DNA of 64,000 nt from Diaprepes abbreviatus. Taxonomy: Eukaryota > Arthropoda > Insecta > Coleoptera > Curculionidae. The DNA lies in NCBI GenBank assembly GCA_034092305.1, contig JASJET010000057.1:10715501-10779500 (forward strand), written 5' to 3'. Below, in pieces: positions 22,780 through 34,097 of this stretch. The stretch's first letter is position 1, and each line of letters opens with the position of its first letter. The position numbers and the translations under genes are program-made. Below the pieces are notes generated by a model. That model made no database searches and was not told where the DNA came from. It saw nothing but the letters and a program-made list of their open reading frames with translations.

Positions 22780-24485
22780 TAATTTTGGGACACTGAACAC
22801 AAAAATTACACTGAAATTAAAAATTTAGTTACAACTTTCAAAAATAATTTTTTTTATTTTATTTTTAACAGAAATAATAAAAAATACATACTTTTGCGTT
22901 TGTAGACACTAAATATCCTATCTTTTTGCTTTTCTTTTGTGAATTGTTTCTGAAGCATCCCTAACAAGAGTCTAACGGTATGCAGCAAGCATGGAAGCTT
23001 TCTACTTTCCCTGGTACCATTTCTCTATTGCTGATATATCATGATGAAAGCGTTCGCCGTGCTCATCACTTACAGCTCTGCAGTTGTCAGGAAAAAACTC
23101 CAGGTGTGAGTGTAGGAAACGAATCTTTAGAGAAATATTGCAACCCATTTTTTGATACGATGCCAGCATATTTTTACCAAGAGTAATGTAATTGTCAGTT
23201 TTTTATTTCCGAAGGAATTAGTGACCTCGAGACGAAAGTCATTCCAAGCATTTTTTTCAATATCTGATACAGTGCTGTCAAAATGAGTCTTTCGAAATAT
23301 TTCGAATTTGTGGCCCAACAAAAATACCTCCTTTAATTTTGCTTCACTTAGCCTTGAAAATTTCTAACGCAGGTACTGAAAAGCTGGCCCATCTGTATTC
23401 AGTGCCTTAATAAAGTTTTTCATTAGACCCAATTCGATATGCAGTGGTGGCATCAAAATCTTTTTGGGGTCTACCAATGACATATGTTGTACATTCTTTT
23501 CAACTGGCTTTAATCATTATCGAACGAACCAGTCTTTTTTCTTGTAATGACGTGCCTTTGCCTAACTGTTACATTCACACAGAAAATAGCACAATTTTGT
23601 GAAGCCTAACTGCAACCCAAGTAAAAGTGCAATCACCTTTAAGTCGTCACAGATCTGCCACTGGTGCTCATCGTCACTTGTCAATAGGTACTTCATATTA
23701 TCGTAAGATTCTTTCTTGTAAACTGCATTTCCAACAGGAATAGAAGGTAAAATACTTTCCATATGCAATAGCACAGCTTTTAAACTCAATATTGAACTGC
23801 ATATAAACAATTTTCATTCCTTTGATTTGTAGTTTATATTTAAAGCAGCCAATAATTCACTAATGTTTTTACAAAAAACCAAGTCCTTTTCCATGTTATA
23901 AAATGATGCTACGCCTTTATGGCGTTTATGCAAAACACATACTGAAACATCATCTTCTAATAAGGTCCACTGCTGCAATTTTGATCTAAGTAACTCTACT
24001 TTACTTTTTGGATGGTCTAAGTCTCTCACAAGACCGTTTAATTCCAATTGAGTTATTTTGTGCCGTTGGCGGGGTTGTGGAATAGAAAACTCATCACTAT
24101 GAGGCACAGGTCTCATGGCAAATGATTTATTTGGATAGTTGACAAATGACTTTTTCTTCTTGGCTATACTAATGCCTAGCCCAACATGGGGTATGATGAA
24201 GAAATAGCAATCATTAACATGATTTGGAGGATTTCTTCAGATCATTGGGACAGCAAACCGCATAGATCGTTTTTTACTATTTAACCAGTTTCTCAGATTT
24301 GAAGCGCATGCATTGCAGCAGATATGTGGTGCCCATTGTTTATCTTGATCCCCAATATTGCAACCGAAATAAAGCTGATATGCCTTTCGTATCAGTGGGA
24401 TAATAGACCGCGTCTAAGATGCAAAAGTCTTCTCACCACAAACATAACAGAAGTGATCTGGATTGTTTATACATTTTTGAGACAT
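22780..24485 (-). pseudogene. Broken copy of a multi-copy conserved arthropod protein family (function unknown)
   Basis: Minus-strand translation gives an almost continuous protein starting at ATG 24485-24483 (MSQKCINNPDHFCYVCGEK). An N-terminal cysteine-rich part follows (CYVCGE, then WAPHICCNACASNLRNWL), suggesting a metal-binding fold. The middle reads MRPVPHSDEFSIPQP, LNGLVRDLDHPKSKVELL and CDDLKVIALLLGLQLGFTKL then FLCEC. The C-terminal part reads SLVDPKKILMPPLHIELGLMKNFIKAL, SDIEKNAWNDF, NFLGNKK-like text, and a GERFHHDI-like block followed by YQGKW-like text near 22980-23060. I recall this order from many repetitive 'uncharacterized' arthropod proteins, but no assigned function. Stops include two conserved Trp codons turned into TGA (about 24232-24230 and 23816-23814) and a stop after FLCECNS (23562). 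A frameshift lies near 23100. Intronless. Confidence 0.7.
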
Positions 24486-24717
24486 CTTGCAATCTCAACT
24501 ATTCGATTCAACTCACTAACTTCGCCTGACTAACCCTTCCGCTTTGTAACTGCTCATACATCCAAATACGGCTACTACAATTTTAGAGAATATTCGAGAA
24601 TTTTCTACTTAATTCCATAATATTCGCAATACTGGCGTTTGTCATTTGTTTGTATACAGGGACTGTTCATTACAAAGCAGACATAAAAGTCGATTTACAT
24701 GGGTTTAAACAACCCTG

Positions 24718-24790
24718 GAAAGTTGCGACTTCCTACATGGGGGTCACCTCAGGTGATCCCCCATGCGATGTTGCCAAGTCGCACAAAGTT
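24718..24790. repeat. Near-perfect palindrome (cruciform-forming)
   Basis: Arms CATGGGGGTCACCT (24736-24749) and AGGTGATCCCCCATG (24751-24765) are complementary with one bulged base and a 1-nt centre. Outer arms GCGACTT (24725-24731) and AAGTCGC (24776-24782) also pair. The GC content is well above the surroundings. It could be a MITE core or the abutment of two element ends. No promoter or gene is nearby. Confidence 0.75.
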
Positions 24791-24799
24791 TCCTCAACT

Positions 24800-26233
24800 T
24801 ATGGAAAACGTATATTTGACAACGTCGCACCCTCATTGTTATAACAATACAAATATACCATGTGCGATCTTGCGGTTACATTGTTAGTATATAGGGAGCC
24901 ATGACATCAGGTATGTCTGAAACTTGAATTAATATTAAAAAGATAAGTTTAGTTTAGATTTTAGCACCCCAAAAATGGTAGGATTTATCCAGTATTATCC
25001 AGTGTAATCCGACTTAATCCGAGTTCAGCCGAACATTGATGGGGAGATCCTGTATTCGCGCAACGCTGAAAGAAATTTGGTTTTAGTGGGAACGCCTTTT
25101 ATCGCATCTGATTAATCTGTGAGCAAGTAATAATCTTAGGAAAGGATCAAACTTTATTTATATTTATTAGTTTAAAATCGAATATCTTAATTTAAAACCT
25201 TAATTGAAGGAAATTGAAGTGTTTCATGAAGTTAAATAAATGTGTCGAGCGCAGAAAATTCTTGATATTGATGAAAACTGTTTCATATCTGAACTATATT
25301 TTCACGAAAACGGAAATTTTTTAAACAAGTACTTTTTTTTAATGGAGTATTAACAATATTACATTTCTTAGTTTGGCAATCTAAATAGACATAAACATTC
25401 AATAATTTTATATAATTAGCATCGGATTCGTGTTCTCTAAATATTTGATAACCTGTGGTGCTAAAAATTTATAAATAAATATACATATATCAAAAAAAAA
25501 TTTAATGATTGAGGAGGGTGGATATTTAATTAGGTACAAACTTTTTTGAGGATGCATATCTAAATAATAGAAAAACGGAATTAAATTAACATTTTATAAA
25601 CCTATACTCTCCCAACTTTTCTCCGAATTTACGAATCAATATAAAAAAAACTGTACCAAAAATAAAATTGTTTTTGTAAGTCGAAATTTTTTTTCCGCTT
25701 CACTTTATATAAGCTATAAATATAATAAAAGTAAAGGGGATGCTCACAAAATTTATTTTTCCGTTCATTCATTTTACTTAGAGTTTTTTTTTCAACGTAA
25801 AATTTTCCTACTTTCGTCTTTAAAATAAAAAGGATTCTGAAATTTAATGAGAAAGAAAAAGTGCAGTGATAATGACGCATTCAGCAATATCCGATAATAA
25901 GAAACTTAATTATCGAAATGTGATTTAAAATTTCATTTCTTAAAATTTATTTTTCTTTGACGTTTATTTTTTTGAAGAAAATTTTTTTTTATGCAGCGAT
26001 ACGCTCTTTCTTTGCGTAGGTGCAATTATTGTTCTCAATACGAACTAAGTAATAATAATTTAGGATCTCTCTTTATTGGGGGTCTGAAAACGCCATTTTG
26101 TGAATACTTCTGCTTGGGTTTTGTCCGGATTTGTTCGTATTTTCCAGTTGGATATCCACTTTTACAATTTGTTGATGTATCTCTAAAGTCTAAAAACTAT
26201 TTCTAAGATTTCTTGAAGGTCCTTGTCAAAAAC
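24800..26233. other. Unrecognised AT-rich stretch
   Basis: The open frames at 25629-25880 (minus) and 25991-26206 (plus) have the F/Y/K/I composition of AT-rich noise and no domain. Poly-T and poly-A runs occur around 25493-25502 and 25980-25990. Confidence 0.35.
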
Positions 26234-26293
<60 letters not shown>

Positions 26294-26298
26294 TTATT

Positions 26299-26355
<57 letters not shown>
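26234..26355. repeat. (TA)n microsatellite, two tracts
   Basis: About 55 bp and about 53 bp of alternating TA separated by TTTATTTATTTTC. Confidence 0.97.
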
Positions 26356-26359
<4 letters not shown>

Positions 26360-26479
26360 TAATATTAGAATCGCAAATTAATATCTTGATACCAATCATT
26401 TAAAAACTTTCTTTACTACACTGAACAGATTACAAACATTTTGTTCTATAAAAAGTGCTCAAAACTGTCATCATTTGTT

Positions 26480-27400
26480 CGGTTAAAGCAAAGTCTTGCT
26501 CGACGTATCCATGAGTGACTACACGCGTCAAAAATAAAATCACAGTCTCCAGCATTTTCAGTGAGCTGTTGTAGTTGTTCCACAGTATTTGCTACCCCAT
26601 CGTGATAAACTGACTCTTAAATAGTCCCACAGAAAAAAATTCCAAGAAATGGGTTCATTTCGCCCTATCTGTCCATTAGAAACACATTATTTAAATGTTC
26701 GTGACCTTCTCGTCTGAAATGTAGCGAAGCTCCATCATGAAGAAGCCACATATTCTATCTCACATTTAAAGGAACACTGAAAATAATTTCTTTTCACTGC
26801 ATCCATATTTTCTAATGCCCAAACATGATTGTTGTGGAAATTATTTATTCCATTTCTTGCAAACGTGACCTCATCGATAGCCAAAACAAATTTGGTAAAA
26901 TTGTCATTTATGTTGCACTGATATAAGAGCCCGTGACAAAATTCAACTCTTCTAGGATAATCTTCTGGTTGCAATGCTTGTACCCGTTGATAACGGTACG
27001 AATAAAGTTGTTCTTGTCGTAAAGTTTTCCACACTTTACTATGAACAACTTCTACTTGAACTGTTATGGACCTAGTGCTCGTTGTTGGGTAGTTTTCGAC
27101 AATTTCTAACATTCGTTCCTCGATCTCAACCATTTCACGTGGAGGAGGTCTTCCAGCATGACCTCCTCATTCCTTCTTGAAATACCCGGTGTCGCGAAAT
27201 TTTATAATCAAATTTACAAACGTCCGCGGAGACGGATGGTTTCGTAAAGGAAATCTCTTCGCGTACAAACGACATGCTGCGGTTACATTTTGTTGGCACT
27301 CCCCGTAAGTTAATATTACGTCCACTGGTTCATTGTTTCCATAAATGTGTACTATTTCTAGTGTATAAAACACCCACAAATGAAAAATAATATCCCGCAC
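26480..27400 (-). pseudogene. DUF4817/IS630-type transposase, nearly complete but broken
   Basis: Read on the minus strand. The N-terminal DUF4817-like helix-turn-helix is at 27345-27170 (VDVILTYGECQQNVTAACR, LYAKRFPLRNHPSPRTF). Next comes a linker with GGHAGRPPPRE, a second HTH (27133-27020; EERMLEIVENYPTTSTRSI) and LQPEDYPRRVEFCHGLL. The first catalytic block is FVLAIDEVTFARNG, followed by NFHNNHVWALEN. The second Asp is in LLHDGASLHF (about 26740-26710). The third acidic block is damaged: the expected LDFFLWG reads FLGIFFCGTI. The C-terminal part VYHDGVANTVEQLQQLTENAG is clear. Roughly 300 codons fits the family. At least three stops, a frame change between 27167 and 27133 and one missing catalytic residue make it inactive. 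Terminal repeats were not found; (TA)n tracts flank it on both sides. Confidence 0.8.
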
Positions 27401-27625
27401 TTCTGTACGAATTATTTAGCACTGGTCAAATCGAAAGCATGTAACAATTACGTACAAAAAATAGGCATACCCAATATCAGTATTAAACAAAATTTTTACA
27501 ATGCAATGGTTAAAAATATTATGAAATAAGGTTTGTATAATAGTTTTTAAATTTTTAAAATAATTGTTAATAATTTCTCTCTTTGGCGACTTTATATAAA
27601 CGATTTTTGGTAAATCGATTTCTCT

Positions 27626-27628
<3 letters not shown>

Positions 27629-27681
<53 letters not shown>
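27629..27681. repeat. (TA)n microsatellite
   Basis: About 53 bp of TA dinucleotides. Confidence 0.97.
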
Positions 27682-27684
<3 letters not shown>

Positions 27685-27984
27685 CATTTTAAAAGATGTT
27701 TATCATAATTGTTATTTGTGATTCTGATGTCACTAACTGAAAACAAAAGGCTGTAATAATTTTGAAACAGTTTTTTGCTTAATTTAGGGCTAATATACTA
27801 TTAGTTAATAAAGCTAAAACCGTTTGAATAAAAATCAAAATAATCTACAAAGTAACATATAATTTAATATTTGATTTTCATAACCACACTTTGCAGTTGG
27901 CTGATTTGGTAAATATGAATAGTAACTTGCCTTAAGAAAAAATATCTAATTTCTCTTCTAAATTTAGATAAAGCTCTCTTAAAT

Positions 27985-28195
27985 TTACTAAAAATAAACT
28001 AAGACGTGAAACGCTTCTAAATATGTATTATGCATTTATGTATTCCACTCTTGCATCCTATATTTTTGTTTGGAACCAATCTGCAAACATTAAAGAAGCT
28101 TGCTTCTCAAAAACGTATTCTCAGAATTATTATTGCCTATTATCTCGTACAACTTCATGCAGGAAGACCTCCCACTCAAATAATATTCTTACTAT
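27985..28195 (+). pseudogene. Short LINE fragment (post-RT region)
   Basis: The plus-strand translation LHPIFLFGTNLQTLKKLASQ followed by KRILRIIIAYYLVQLHAGRPP resembles the block after the RT domain in Jockey/CR1-type elements (usual pattern 'FWG....L..LQKRA.RII......SCRPLFK'). Only about 70 codons. It is intronic to the inferred host gene. Confidence 0.5.
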
Positions 28196-28689
28196 TCATT
28201 AAATATATTTACTTGAATTATTAACATATTTCTATAAAAATAAACATTATATAATTTAGTTGTTGCACGATGAAAACTATTTTTTGTAAGTAACAATCAG
28301 TTTTATTTTTAAAAAGTTCGTCTTTAAATTATAACATACAAAACATTTATTTTCAAATAATACTACAGTGTTTTAAATGAATAAGCAGCAGTGTATTCTA
28401 AAGGAATAAGTAGCAGTGTAATATAGACTTATAACCTATCAAACACTAGGCAAAAATTGTCAAGATGAAACCCATATTACAATAAGATTTAATGACAAGT
28501 TATTTGACATAAACCACTTTAAGTAAATTAATTATCAATAATTTACTCAAAGGGCAAGTCCATTCTAAAACTTGTAAAATGTTGTTTAGTGGTATTTACT
28601 AATATTGAGAAAATAAATCTATTTTTAAAAAATCAAAACTTAGTAAGAAATAAAGAAATCTATCTGCCGTATTTAAATAGTTTATTATC
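28196..28689. other. AT-rich spacer
   Basis: A short direct repeat 'aataag(c)agcagtgta' occurs at about 28380-28395 and 28407-28420. Nothing else is supported. Confidence 0.35.
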
Positions 28690-28786
28690 TATGTAATTCT
28701 CCTTTCAGGCAGCGAATAGGAAAAATATAGATGCAAACAGTTTATTTCCTGCAAATATCGCTTCTATTTCATATGCCAGGTATTTC

Positions 28787-28885
28787 CTGCTAATGTTGCT
28801 CTCGGTCCGATACAGCTCCACTGACGAGATCATGAAGTGATCGAAACGCGCATTAAGAGAGGACCAGAGCGATATTTGCAGGAAA
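28787..28885 (+). ncRNA. Hammerhead ribozyme (type I-like)
   Basis: The core CTGACGA (28821-28827) is followed by a perfect 5-bp stem II, GATCA/TGATC with loop TGAAG (28828-28842), and then GAAAC (28843-28847). A short stem III, ACGCGCATT, closes with one C-A mismatch where G would be expected (cleavage would follow the last T). Stem I is long: GCTCT(C)GGTCC upstream (about 28797-28807) pairs with GGACCAGAGC downstream (about 28861-28870). It extends into TTTCCTGC/GCAGGAAA with a few mismatches. An internal loop lies near the core. The conserved residues C3, U4, G5, A6, G8, A9, G12, A13 and A14 are all present. The C-A pair in stem III may weaken or abolish activity. Penelope-like elements are known to carry such motifs. 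Confidence 0.75.
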
Positions 28886-28894
28886 AAAACTGTT

Positions 28895-29041
<147 letters not shown>

Positions 29042-29219
29042 CCTATTCTCTGCCTGAAAGGAGAATTACATATATAAAAAAATCTATTTTTATTGTAAAA
29101 TTGTTCATAATTGTTTAAGCCATTAACGTACGATAAATATTTGAACTGAAAAAATAATTATTATAATTAATAAAGTTAAAAACATACCAGATCTCAAGTG
29201 TGATTGTTAGAAAAAATGG

Positions 29220-29440
29220 TATGAAATTTAGCATAATGACTATAATTATTAAGATAAATTTTGAGCGGAACCTATTAGATAGATAGTGTTTTATGATGAA
29301 CCTTATCAAAAGCTTTACAAAAATCACGTCCTGATGGTAATCTAAAATTGCAACAATTGCTTTAAGAATCAAATTTATGCTCACCAAATGACCATCAAAG
29401 AAATCGCGCTGATTTTTATTCAAGCGATGTTTTACGTTAA
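29220..29440 (-). pseudogene. LINE reverse transcriptase fragment
   Basis: The minus-strand translation NQRDFFDGHLVSINLILKAI and LDYHQDVIFVKLLIRFI aligns by pattern with the RT block 'QHGF..GRS...NL......LD....VDVIF.DFSKAFD'. Conserved Asp residues of the catalytic site are lost. About 75 codons, plainly decayed. Confidence 0.5.
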
Positions 29441-30780
29441 AAGGGGATCTCTAATCAAGAATTTGCTAAAAACTAAATACAAATTCAGGATATTTTTTTC
29501 CAAAAAAATATATGTGAGCTCTCAAGACCAGATCCCTTACTCAATTTAAATTTTTTCTAGGATGTTTTAAATTTAAATTTCAATATTGTCCATTGTAGGA
29601 GAAAAGAAAGTATTAAAAGTTGAATAAAATAATTGCATCCATATTAAAAAAATAGTCCAGGTTATTTACTGATTTTTAGTGTATTCGACATCTTTAACTG
29701 CACGTCTTACATATTTTCTAGAGTTCCAATTCTTAATTTTTTCTACTGGTTGTGCCCCATTATTGAAGGAAATTAACGAAGGAAATCTTTTTATGGATAC
29801 ATTTAGTAATAATTTTTTGGATTTTTTAATAAAAGATCCCTCCAGTCCACACATCATGGATTTCAACTTGTTTTATATAGCGAAAGCAACATATATACAA
29901 TTAGTCCCTTATTTCCAATTTTAATTGAATTATAAAGTTGTTTACTAATTTTTCATTGAATATAGATCTACAAGACTGGTAAAGTAGATCAATTTACACC
30001 TGGTCGTTTGTTGCATAAAATTTACAAATATATTTCTATGAAATCGCACTAGAAAGTTTTATAAAATAGGTTTTTGTACTCGTTAATTTCTCGCACCCCA
30101 TGACTTATACGTACGTTACAGGTTACTTAAATTTGCTACATATTAATGATTAATAACAGTAATTTAAGGATCATAGGCATTAATTCTATTTTCGAAGAAC
30201 TAAGTGTATTTGAAGTTATCAAATATTAAAAGGTGTACTTAAATTATTCAATAAAATATTATGGGCCGCGGTAAAAACACGCGAAAAATACATTGTTTTT
30301 GATAAAGCTGAGTGTAACTTACTAAGTGCCCATTTTGAAGAGTCATAACCTAGAAAAATCGAATCAGCACCTCAAAATATAGTGAAAAACATTCAGTTAT
30401 TTTCTGGACCTCAAAATGTTTGATCAAACCCCGTAGCGTCTGGACTCTTAGAGGCTGATCATCTATCGATCTCTTGTTTTTCTAGAGGGATCGATAATGT
30501 ACAAAGAATATGTTTCCTTAAATCTATTTGTAATTTTATTCCTTAATATACTAGCTTTGTTTATCCATTTATTCTATCTCTTATCATTCGTTTCTCCTCT
30601 TTAAACCTCCTTGAATAAATTTATATAAATTTTGTCGTTACTAAAAAAACGTTTTGGGGTATTTTTCCTTTTATTCTTTTTCGGCTAAAAATCACCTCTA
30701 ATAATTTAATTTTATAATGCCCTCTATATTGTAAAATAAAATTTTCGTTTGTCACTTATCGATTGCTTTTAATGTTACAG
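29441..30780. other. Unrecognised intronic stretch
   Basis: Two overlapping frames at 29666-29924 (both strands) have no recognisable domain. The region 30240-30520 is somewhat less AT-rich but shows no repeat. It ends in the acceptor AATGTTACAG at 30771-30780. Confidence 0.35.
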
Positions 30781-30888
30781 GAAGAAGCCGAACACAGGAA
30801 GCACGAATTCTGGAAATTACTCGATGAACACAATGCGGTGATCGAAAATCTCAAGAGGATAGAAAACCTCGAACATAAAATAATTTGA
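30781..30888 (+). CDS. Terminal coding exon of the unrecognised host gene
   Basis: After a good acceptor (GCTTTTAATGTTACAG, AG at 30779-30780) the frame in phase with the exon at 9623-9764 encodes 35 residues and ends at TGA 30886-30888. It starts EEAEHRKHEFWKLLDEHN and continues AVIENLKRIENLEHKII. Charged and leucine residues are spaced as in an amphipathic helix, so it probably completes a coiled coil begun by DASIKKIL in the preceding exon. Base composition is clearly less AT-rich than the flanks, which supports real coding. The charged C-terminal helix recalls Myb/SANT-like or zeste-like insect regulators, but this is only a resemblance and I give no function. Confidence 0.65.
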   Translation, partial: EEAEHRKHEFWKLLDEHNAVIENLKRIENLEHKII

Positions 30889-33692
30889 ATTATAACTCAG
30901 TTGGAAGCAGCTCAATTAATTTTGCACAGTTTTAGAGAGCACCAATCAATGATTGGGATAATGTTAAAATGAACCATTATATTGTTTAATTTCGTTAGTG
31001 CAATTCTAATTTTAGAAATGGCAAAATTTCTTTAAGTTAAAAAAAAAACTATCAACATAAAAATATTACTAAAAAACATAAAAAAAATGTATGCTATAAT
31101 ATATATTTTGCCACTCTAAGTAGATACAAAACATACTGTAGAAAATTTAGTTTGCACTAACTTTTGGTATTATTTTATGAAAATATTTTTAAACATTCTT
31201 GGCTGGAAAAATATCTCGTATGTTCTTTTTAATATCAAATTTTAATAGGTTATACTTTGTTAAGATAACATTTAACAGGTTGTCGGGGATTTTTTAAAGC
31301 AATAGCTTATTTTTAAAAAATTGATTGTATTCTCGAAGGCTATATTTTTTCAAAAAATAACAGTACATTGTAGGAAGCAATCCTAAGAAGAAATTTAAAA
31401 TTGAAACCAAAATATTTTATAGAAACTGTGCTTATTTTGATACCTGATAAAATATTTTCCACAATTTACTTTATGGTTTCAAAATATGTTTAAGATCAGG
31501 TAAAATGATCTAGTTTTGTATATTTCCGTCAATTTTTACTTAAGTTTTTTGAAATTTGCCCGTAGTATTTCATACAAATATAATTTAACTTTTGACTGTA
31601 AAAAACCAAATATTTTTTCAGGGGAAAACTAGAGTCCCGATGCGGGTCCCGACAGTGTTTCCAAGTTAGATAATTTATTACCATACTTATAGTAGTCTAA
31701 CTGTACTTTCTATCAATTGTATTCGTATGCATATAAATCAGTTGCATTTTAACCTATGAGATGAGGCATTGGTACGATTTCTGTTTCCAAAATATATTTT
31801 CATACATCTCTGTTTAGTTAAAAAACCACAGTTTAGGTTTAGTATTTCTATCTTTATTTTAATTTATATTAAAAGAAATAAAAATAAAATTTAAAAAACC
31901 TAATGTAGGGCTCTGTGTTTAATGACAAATGCCAAGTCTACAAGGGGTCAAACTTTGAGACTCGATTCACAGCCTTTTTTCTTAAATGTCCGACTGAATA
32001 TGACCACTGAGTGAATAATGTTTGACTTTATATTTTATTTAAAGTCATAGTAAAGTACGTAGCTTGCAGTTCTTCACAGTATTTTTGCTACTAATGAAAT
32101 ATCAGTTCTTTTGAAATAAAAAAAAAATATACATTAGTGTCAATAATCTGTCTATTAAATACTTTATGACACACTTTCTAGATATTTAACAATTTGTTTC
32201 TTAAAATGGACTCACTTTGTCGGTTGACCTATATCTACTTGTGATGCTCTCTTAAGTAAATAAAAAGCAAGATACTTAAAATAATTTGGCAAAAAAATAA
32301 GTTCAGCTTTCTCACATTGCTTCAATATTCTCAAAACAAAAAATAAGATTAAAAAAAAAATAAACAGAAGTCTGATACTCAATAATTAGCTTAGTAATAT
32401 AGTATATTGGACAACAACTTTTAGAATAAGGTGTAGTATTTTAGTTGACTTATAAATATTGTATTAATAAGTGTGTAACTATTAGATTAGATAAGCATTT
32501 TCAGTAAAATACTACAAGAAACGTATTCTATTTTTGTATGTTTGCTTATTTTATAAAGGGACAAAAGCAGCAAAAAAAAATAAAAGAATGATAATAATGT
32601 GAAGCATTATCTTTGTTAAAATTTTTTCTTTGTAACTTGTGTTCCAAAAAGAAATGGTTATTTATTTGACTTTTTGAATTTTTCTTAAACTTTGTTATTG
32701 TAACATCTTTCTTTTTAATGTCGTATTTGCATAGAGTCAATGTCAATTAAAACCATCGAATGTTCTTGATCAGGATAAGCAGTGATATCCTGTTGAGATT
32801 CTAAGCACGGCCAAATTGTCTTATATCAGTTATACTCTGGCCCTTTACCTGTAAAATTAAGATAATTGTTTTTATTTCGTAAATTAATAGGCGACTTAAA
32901 AGTAAGATTTTTTTAACAAAAAACATATAAATATATGTATGTTGTTCTAAATTACTTTTGCTCTGTAAAATTTGTTTGAAACCAATGTTTGCAAGACTGA
33001 CAAACTGAATATTTTGTGTATTAAAAAGAACCAATTTTTAACAATTTAGGACTTTAGATCTAGGGAAGAAATTATAAAATTTGTAGATACGAACATATGA
33101 AACGAGAGTTACATGTGTGCAGCTTAATATTTAGGATTAGGTATTTGTCACTTTTTCATAGATGAATAAAAATGCTTAAAAATGTAGTTTGATTTTTTTC
33201 CTTTTCTTCCATTTAATCCTATAAAGTCTGGTTGTATGCTATTTTTAAATTGAAAAATACGATAGATTATTTTTAAAATTATGTTATTCCGAAACAGACT
33301 TTTCTATGCGTGATTTTCTTAAAGCAAACTTAAATATACCTTTTTAAAAGCAGCTTAAGTTAATAGGCTTAGGAAAAACATATAAATTTAGAAACTCAGC
33401 AACGTATCTTAACTAAACTCTAGGCTACGTGCTTTTTTTTTCTTTTGAACTAACCTAGTCAGTCTTACCAATGAAGAGATAGTAAAAGTGGCGTTGAATA
33501 AATCTAACACCCTGTGTATAATATACAAAAAGTTCAAATTAAAATAAGCACTATTACTAAATTTCTGATCATTGGGCCTAGTTCCATTTATATTGAAAGG
33601 TGGCCATTTTAAACAGTATATGAAAAAAAATTCTGGAAAAAAAGCAGGTGTCAACATCTCACAATAATTAAATTTTCATATGTAATATCATA
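30889..33692 (+). other. Probable 3' UTR followed by unrecognised AT-rich sequence
   Basis: No coding region. AATAAA-type polyadenylation signals occur at 31877-31888 (two overlapping) and about 33166; which is used cannot be told. TAACACCCTGTGTATAA at about 33500-33516 looks like the end of an IS630-type element in inverted orientation. The minus-strand frame 33409-33657 crosses it and is not a gene. Confidence 0.35.
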
Positions 33693-34097
33693 TACAGGGT
33701 GTTCTTATAATTTCTCGCGAGCATACAAGAGAGCCAAAATAACCCTACTTTGTCATAGAAAAACCAGTGATTTACCTTATCGGCTCTAATTTTAATATTT
33801 TATATAGGCTATAAAGACTTATTAAACCATACTACAGTAGATGTCTTAGATCATCAGAGTAGTCAGGAAAAGACTTGCAGCCACACTCGTTGGGCCTAAT
33901 TTTGACAGGCATTCCTTAATTTATTTCGATAAAACTCGGGTTTTCGAGATAAATCGGTTTTTATACGAAACACTAAAAAAGTTACTAGTGCTTAACACAA
34001 GCAGGTAAAATTCAAATTGATATTTTAATACCTATACAAAGAATTACTATTGACGGAACTTGTCAAAATTGCCCTCAAGTAAAAATAATTTTAAAAA

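Noticed and set aside
23814..24232. Trp-to-TGA changes in several elements (also 34746) as a sign of an alternative code or a mutation-defence process
   Set aside because: TGA is a normal stop here (host exon ends in TGA). Three cases in decayed elements fit ordinary mutation, and no consistent context was visible.
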